DNA of 64,000 nt, taken from Glossina fuscipes (lineage: Eukaryota; Arthropoda; Insecta; Diptera; Glossinidae). Each line of letters begins with the position of its first letter. Within the stretch, counting starts at the first letter, position 1. Positions 58,861-64,000 of this stretch are shown here, piece by piece. The position numbers were made by a program, and so were the translations under genes. The stretch covers positions 1,208,853 through 1,272,852 of the forward strand of contig NW_023998431.1 of the NCBI RefSeq assembly GCF_014805625.2. Direction: 5' to 3'. The notes beneath the pieces were generated by a model. That model was not told where the DNA came from and made no database searches. It saw only the letters and a program-made list of their open reading frames with translations.

Positions 58861-61800
58861 CATAAATAATCCCATCTTTTTTTTTTTTTTTTATTTTTCA
58901 TTTGTTCTATCCGTTTGGTTTACAAATGTTAACGCCACGCAATGTGCTGCTGTCCCATTTCATCAAAGTTAATTTATCTACTTTTTCTTTCTCCCTTTCT
59001 TTCTTGTTTTTTTTTTTTTTTTCATTTTGTTTAAGTGTTGTTGTTTAGACAACAACTCTATTTTATTTTTATTTCTGAGTGAGTTATGGTAGACATTTAG
59101 ACCACCAAGCGGGTAAATATTTATGTAGCATTTCACTCTGACTATTTATGTGACATCCATCGGAAAGCTAGATTTTGTTCGATTTGTTTCTTTGGTTATT
59201 TTTTTTTATTTTTTTTTTTTTTTGGCTTTTTGTTTTATTCAGTGAAATCCAATAAAAAAAAAAAGAGTGTTAGTCAAAGGTATTTGTTTTACTTATTTAT
59301 TTATCTTCTTTTTTTCGTTCTTTTTTTATCGACCATATGCTTCGCGTACGTTTTATTCATCTCCTTTTCTGTTGTTATTTTTATATAAATTTCTTTTTCT
59401 CTCGTAGTTTCACTCTTAGCTTAACGCTTTCGTTTCTACAACTAAATAAAGCATTATACAGTACCGACAAGAGTAGCTGTTACGAGAACGAGGCGAAAGA
59501 AGATATGTTTAAGTAATTTTAAATGAACGAAAGACAAAAAAAAAGGTAACGAAATTTTCGTTCATATACACAATGTATGAAAAAAAAAGTTTTTTTTCTA
59601 TCTGGTCAAAGGTGAATGTATACAGATGTGGGTAAAAGAAAACACACGACAGGTCACCACATAATCCTCTAGCAAGACAATTTAATTCAATTGATACGAA
59701 ATGATTTAAATATTATGTGTGTGTTATTCGGGTCTGTGCTATGATCTCATAGCTGCGGTACCGAATACTATCTCTCTCTGTTGGACATTCAAGACCATTA
59801 TCGTAATTGGCAAATGAACTGTTAATGGCGGTTTTTCTTTCTACTCTTTCGTTTGGAATTCTTCACGTAATTTTTTCGTCTTTTTTTTCACACAAAATAG
59901 GAGAATAATAATGAAAAAAGGTGGCTTTTATAAAATATTTATTTATATTTTTTTTACATTTAAAATTTTAACAAATAAATTCATTTATTAATCTATGTAA
60001 TGAGAAAAAACTTCATTTCACATATCATCATCTTTATTAAATAATAAGAGCGTACTCTTGCTCCAAGTTACAGCTTGCTTGGATCGCACATATTGCTTCA
60101 AATGTTACGTTGTCTAAAAAGTATTAAGATAATGAATATTTTATAAATAGGTTAAGTATCTGACTCAAGACATGGTACGGCGAATATAAATTCAATTCTA
60201 ATGTTAGCTTAATGTCCAAATAGTATTGGAACACGTACACATACATAAGTTCGGGGCCCACATTAATTTTTTCAAAATTATAAATTAAAATTTTCAATTG
60301 AAATTTTTAGTGAATCGTTATTAGTCGGTAAAAGCATAAGAAGGTTAAATTAGTCGCAGCGGCCGCAACAATTGGAAGAAAAAATCTGGATATGAGAATT
60401 TTGTTAGATGTTGAGTTTTTCTTAGGCGTACAAGTTTTAATCGCTGTTTCTTCCGTTCACATAACTATTTCCTCAGCACAATCCCGTGAACGCTATTAAC
60501 GTGATTTCAATAAAATTAGGCGGCTCCCGTCACATTTTCTCAACGGCTTGATGCCGAGAAAACGGTGGCATCGTCACTAAAGATCGCCTATTTAAAGACA
60601 GTTTCAAATCAATTTTTTCTATATTCTACCACACATACGATTAAATGCTTCTTCATTAGCAACAGTGGAAAAAACAAGAATTCAATTCGATCATGGCTTT
60701 CGCTTATGACAAATGACAATCAAAGCAAGCAAGAGAATCGTAGTAGGCCATGATTGACTGTTAAATACCCCATACCGGTTGTATATATAACGATTTTTTA
60801 AAATGATGCGTGATTGAAAAAGGTCTGATCCGAAATATTTCGAACAGCGTTCGATATTGGGTTATAGCACGTCATCATACCTCATCAAAACATCTCAAAA
60901 GTAGTGTGTGATGGAATACAAAAATACAAAGCGGACAGACGCATAGGCGCAAGTGATTCACGGTTGATCCGTGTAATGAAAGGTGGGTCTGTTTCAAATC
61001 TTTCCCTTTGTTCTATAGATCAGCTCGAACTTAAAAAGTGACGTAGGGCATAACAAGTAACAAGATCTTTTACGCTTAGGGAGAATTGTCGATGATTGCT
61101 TTATCAAATATATGTCTAAATGTCTAAAAGTTATACATAATATTACGCATTTTGTTAATAGATGGAAATGTCATCAAGATGCGGGAGAGAACGGAAATAT
61201 TTTTATGCCTACGATTACGAATTGACTATGGTATATAGAAGTATGCATCGGAGACTTCATAAATTACTTATGTTCGTGATCAACAAGCAGCGGGTCTGTG
61301 TCTATTAAGCTTTATCCATCCCTTCGTTCATGTATCAAGCTCTTTCTTCGTCTGTATGTCAATAGCCTCTTATTGGAATGTTTAGTGATATAATGAGTTA
61401 AAATTTGATATAAACGTTCTTAGTTGACAGCCGTGGATGAAGCTTGAAATTTAATAACCATTGTTTACGAAGAGAATCATGTTTACTTATTTGCTTTTCT
61501 TAAGGGTACAAGAAGCCTTAGGTTCAAGTAGAAGAAAGTGCAACATGAGATCAAGTACAAATTAAAGATAAAAAATTACATCATTACCAACAATCAAAAA
61601 TATTATACGCGCATAGCAATAATTCAATAAAGTGGTTAAGAAAAATGCGAAGAAGAATGAAGAAAGACACGGAACAAAATATAACTTAACGATTAGCTGC
61701 ATTATACGTTCATGCTAACAAGCACCTAAGCTTGGAGCCTAATGTTGGAGCAGTCCATAGCTTGGTAGCATACAGGGAAAGGTATCTTCCAGATATTTGG

Positions 61801-62903
61801 TTTAAGTGCCTTTTTCGTATAATTTTCAAATCGATTCTTTGGGTTCTTGAGGAAATTTATGTAAGCCGATTGGCTTAGCTTTGCACTAAAATTTAAAAAA
61901 AAATTTTTTTTACAAAACCTTTGTAGATATGTATATATTTTCACCAAATCTCACATTAATTTGTATAAGTTACAGTTACTCGTGGTCGCAGTTGTGGTCG
62001 TATCAAGATAAGTTTGAAACTTGGCTTGTAGCCATTAACCGAAAACATATGTTTTCGTACCTAGTTTTAGTTTTCTGTTCCAAAGTTCTGCGTTCGTGAA
62101 AATGTCAACAACCCAGTAGACAGACGGACAAAAAGGAGGATATAGTAAAATCGAATCAGAATCATACCGAAATCGTTGATATATACGTAGTATTTTTCCA
62201 CCTACTACACTTGCAAAAGTTAAAGGAATTGCAAGTTTTGGTTATATAAACAAATATTCTGCGTTGGTAAAACAAATAAATTCGCCCTACATTAAAGTGT
62301 GTACTAAAGCATGTTTGACGCTCCAAAAATATTACAACAATTCGTTATATTGAAACTCTATGTCATGAATCGCTCGATTTAAGATTAGTGGTTCTCAAAT
62401 TTGATCTTAATTGATCAATGCGCTATGCCGAATATTATGGACTTATTTCAATGATGTATTTGGGCGTCGCTGATTCGTCACCTATAAAGAGGCCCTTTAT
62501 GTATTTTAAATGGATTGCCTTTTGACATAAAATTAAGATTTTATCACTTTACACTCCCTAATGCAGAAGATGCTAAACTTTTTGGTGAACTGCACGAATT
62601 TTTCGCAAGTGTTTAATCCGAAAAAAAAAAATGCTCATCAACTTATATTATCTGCATAAGCCTGTTCTCTATATATAGGGAAATTTCTAAAGATTTTATA
62701 CTTGTTTTTATGTGTGCATAATGGTGTGCGCGGAAATTCAATGCCAACCGCTTTTTTTTTTTATAGTAAGAATTGAATTTAATGTCACTTATATAACGTT
62801 GCTAGCATATATAAAAATTCTATACACTTTCCAAGTCTTTGTCCGTTTAAAATAACTATAAATTTCTTGTCTTTTTTTATTTCTTATAATAACGCCACAT
62901 AAA
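58861..62903. other. non-coding DNA with T runs and dispersed repeats
   Basis: T and A runs at 58879-58892, 59008-59022, 59211-59224, 59580-59600 and 62625-62634. Around 61260-61460 and 61990-62200 lie further fragments of the dispersed repeat style, with TCGTCTGTATGTC and CAGACGGACAAAAAGG blocks. The remainder has no supported gene. Confidence 0.45.
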
Positions 62904-64000
62904 ATGGATATGAACGAAAAAAAATTGCAATTTTCTGATGTCATAAAAACTAATTCACTCATTTCTAGATCCAAAACGGTTGTCTTACCGGGATCAATAC
63001 GAACGCTTGGTCAGAGAGATTACAAAAGCCGAATAATAGATAATAAATTTTTTTATCATCATGATCATCAGCATTATCATCACCATCGTCACCAATCTAA
63101 TGAACAAAAAGATTCGAAGCATTATGATGAAAGTGCCGGCAATGGGACGGCGTTGCATGAAATTTCGACCAAAAATGATGAAAAATACCATCAGAAACCA
63201 TGCTGTTACACAGAGAAAGTTCGTTGGCAATTAAATGAAATATTTTTGGAACGATTAAAAAACATCGCCAGAAATGGGGATAACAAAGAGGTATCAAATT
63301 GAAGACAGTAATAAAAGAAAGCCAAGTGAAAATTCTTTTCTATTGATTTTTACACAGTTGAAATTGGTAACCTATCAAGAGTGGGTGAATATTTTGCAAA
63401 AATTCCTCACTTTGGTTATCAATAACACAGAGAAATTCGAATCGGAATTAATTGAGCATTTAGAGAGAACACGAGAAATGAATAGCCAACGCCGCGAGTG
63501 CTTAATGAATGATTTAACGAAATGCCGCAGGGACATACATTCGTTGATCGGTTTTGTGCAAAATGCCTATGAAAATGATAGATGGGACTTTCAACATGTA
63601 ACGTTTGAAACAATATCATGGTTCCAGATATTGGGTACCAACGACCCGAATACGTTACTCTATCGAAAAGCTGAAACCAAAGTAAGTTTACGATATGTAA
63701 GTCAAAAGCCGTATTTCTCTTCTCTTATTCTTTTCTTCATTTGCAGAGACGACGACTCCTTGACATCGAATTGGCACAACAACGTGAGGTACGTAGAATA
63801 TATTGTATATTTCATTCAATTTATATTTTAGTCTGACGTTTTCTTGCATCATTTCGATTCCTTCTTCTTCTTCTTCATCTTAAAGCGTTACTTCAATATG
63901 AATATATTAGCATTGGAACTTGCAAAGAAATATAATGAAATTCACGCGCTTAAAAAACGAATCGATTTTATGGAGGAACATGCGAAAAATACGCAAAAAG
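62904..64000 (+). CDS. coiled-coil protein gene, 5' part (four exons, runs off the window)
   Basis: Exons 62904-63290, 63358-63681, 63747-63788 and 63886-64000+ join without breaking frame, all at phase 0. The introns are 67, 65 and 97 bp with GT...AG ends: donor GTATCA and acceptor TTTACACAG, donor GTAAGT and acceptor TTTGCAG, donor GTACGT and acceptor CTTAAAG. At least 289 residues are encoded. Residues 1-129 (exon 1) are basic, with a His-rich patch at about 50-63. Exon 2 starts LKLVTYQEWVNILQKFL and contains charged heptad-like helices. Exons 3-4 (RRRLLDIELAQQRE, RYFNMNILALELAKKYNEIHA, then LKKRIDFMEEH) are clearly coiled-coil. No signal peptide or membrane segment is visible. I cannot name the family; coiled-coil proteins of cilia or centrosomes look like this, but that is only a guess. 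The ATG at 62904 is the first good start in frame. Confidence 0.82.

Overview
The window is AT-rich nuclear DNA from an insect, most likely a higher fly. Evidence: a gene at the right edge with three fly-sized introns (67, 65 and 97 bp), many decayed mariner elements, Jockey-like and R4/Dong-like LINEs, a 412/mdg1-type LTR retrotransposon with an apparent tRNA-Arg primer site, and abundant AT, CA and AAT microsatellites. A tephritid fruit fly is my guess from the overall repeat style, but the sequence alone does not prove it. Most of the window is intergenic or giant-intron DNA, and most of its open frames are too short or too low-complexity to be genes.

Layout. 1-8.1 kb: non-coding, with one decayed mariner near 2.1-2.7 kb and simple repeats. 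8.1-12.7 kb: a nested transposon. A pogo/Tigger-like element with perfect 24-bp terminal inverted repeats and a TA target duplication is split by a 3.44-kb LTR retrotransposon that has identical 315-bp LTRs and an ATAC target duplication but is internally gutted. 13-19.9 kb: non-coding, with a tandem duplication, an AAT array, a textbook tRNA-derived SINE (15-bp target duplication) and dispersed repeats. 19.9-22.2 kb: a Jockey-like LINE relic followed by a 460-bp pyrimidine-rich tract. 24.2-25.0, 39.3-40.1 and 40.6-41.4 kb: three copies of a roughly 0.8-kb element with TATACCCATCACCG terminal inverted repeats. 27.7-29.6 kb: two LINE relics arranged tail to tail. 30-38 kb: AT/CA microsatellites and dispersed repeats. 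41.9-57 kb: mariner relics in both orientations, a second SINE-like copy and an R4/Dong-like LINE relic.

The only convincing host protein gene is at the right edge on the + strand (62904 to beyond 64000). Four exons join in phase and encode a predicted coiled-coil protein that I cannot name. Three exon-like islands in otherwise empty DNA may belong to one or more + strand genes with very long introns: 47292-47368 (open, GC-richer, good splice signals), 52371-52398 (28 nt with branch point, acceptor and donor) and 58608-58856 (open frame with an Asn run). These are hypotheses for RNA-seq.

No functional rRNA, tRNA, CRISPR array or bacterial-type operon was seen. No clearly new biological system is evident. 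The most unusual objects are the nested transposon, the dimeric inverted-repeat family and the possible hidden exons.
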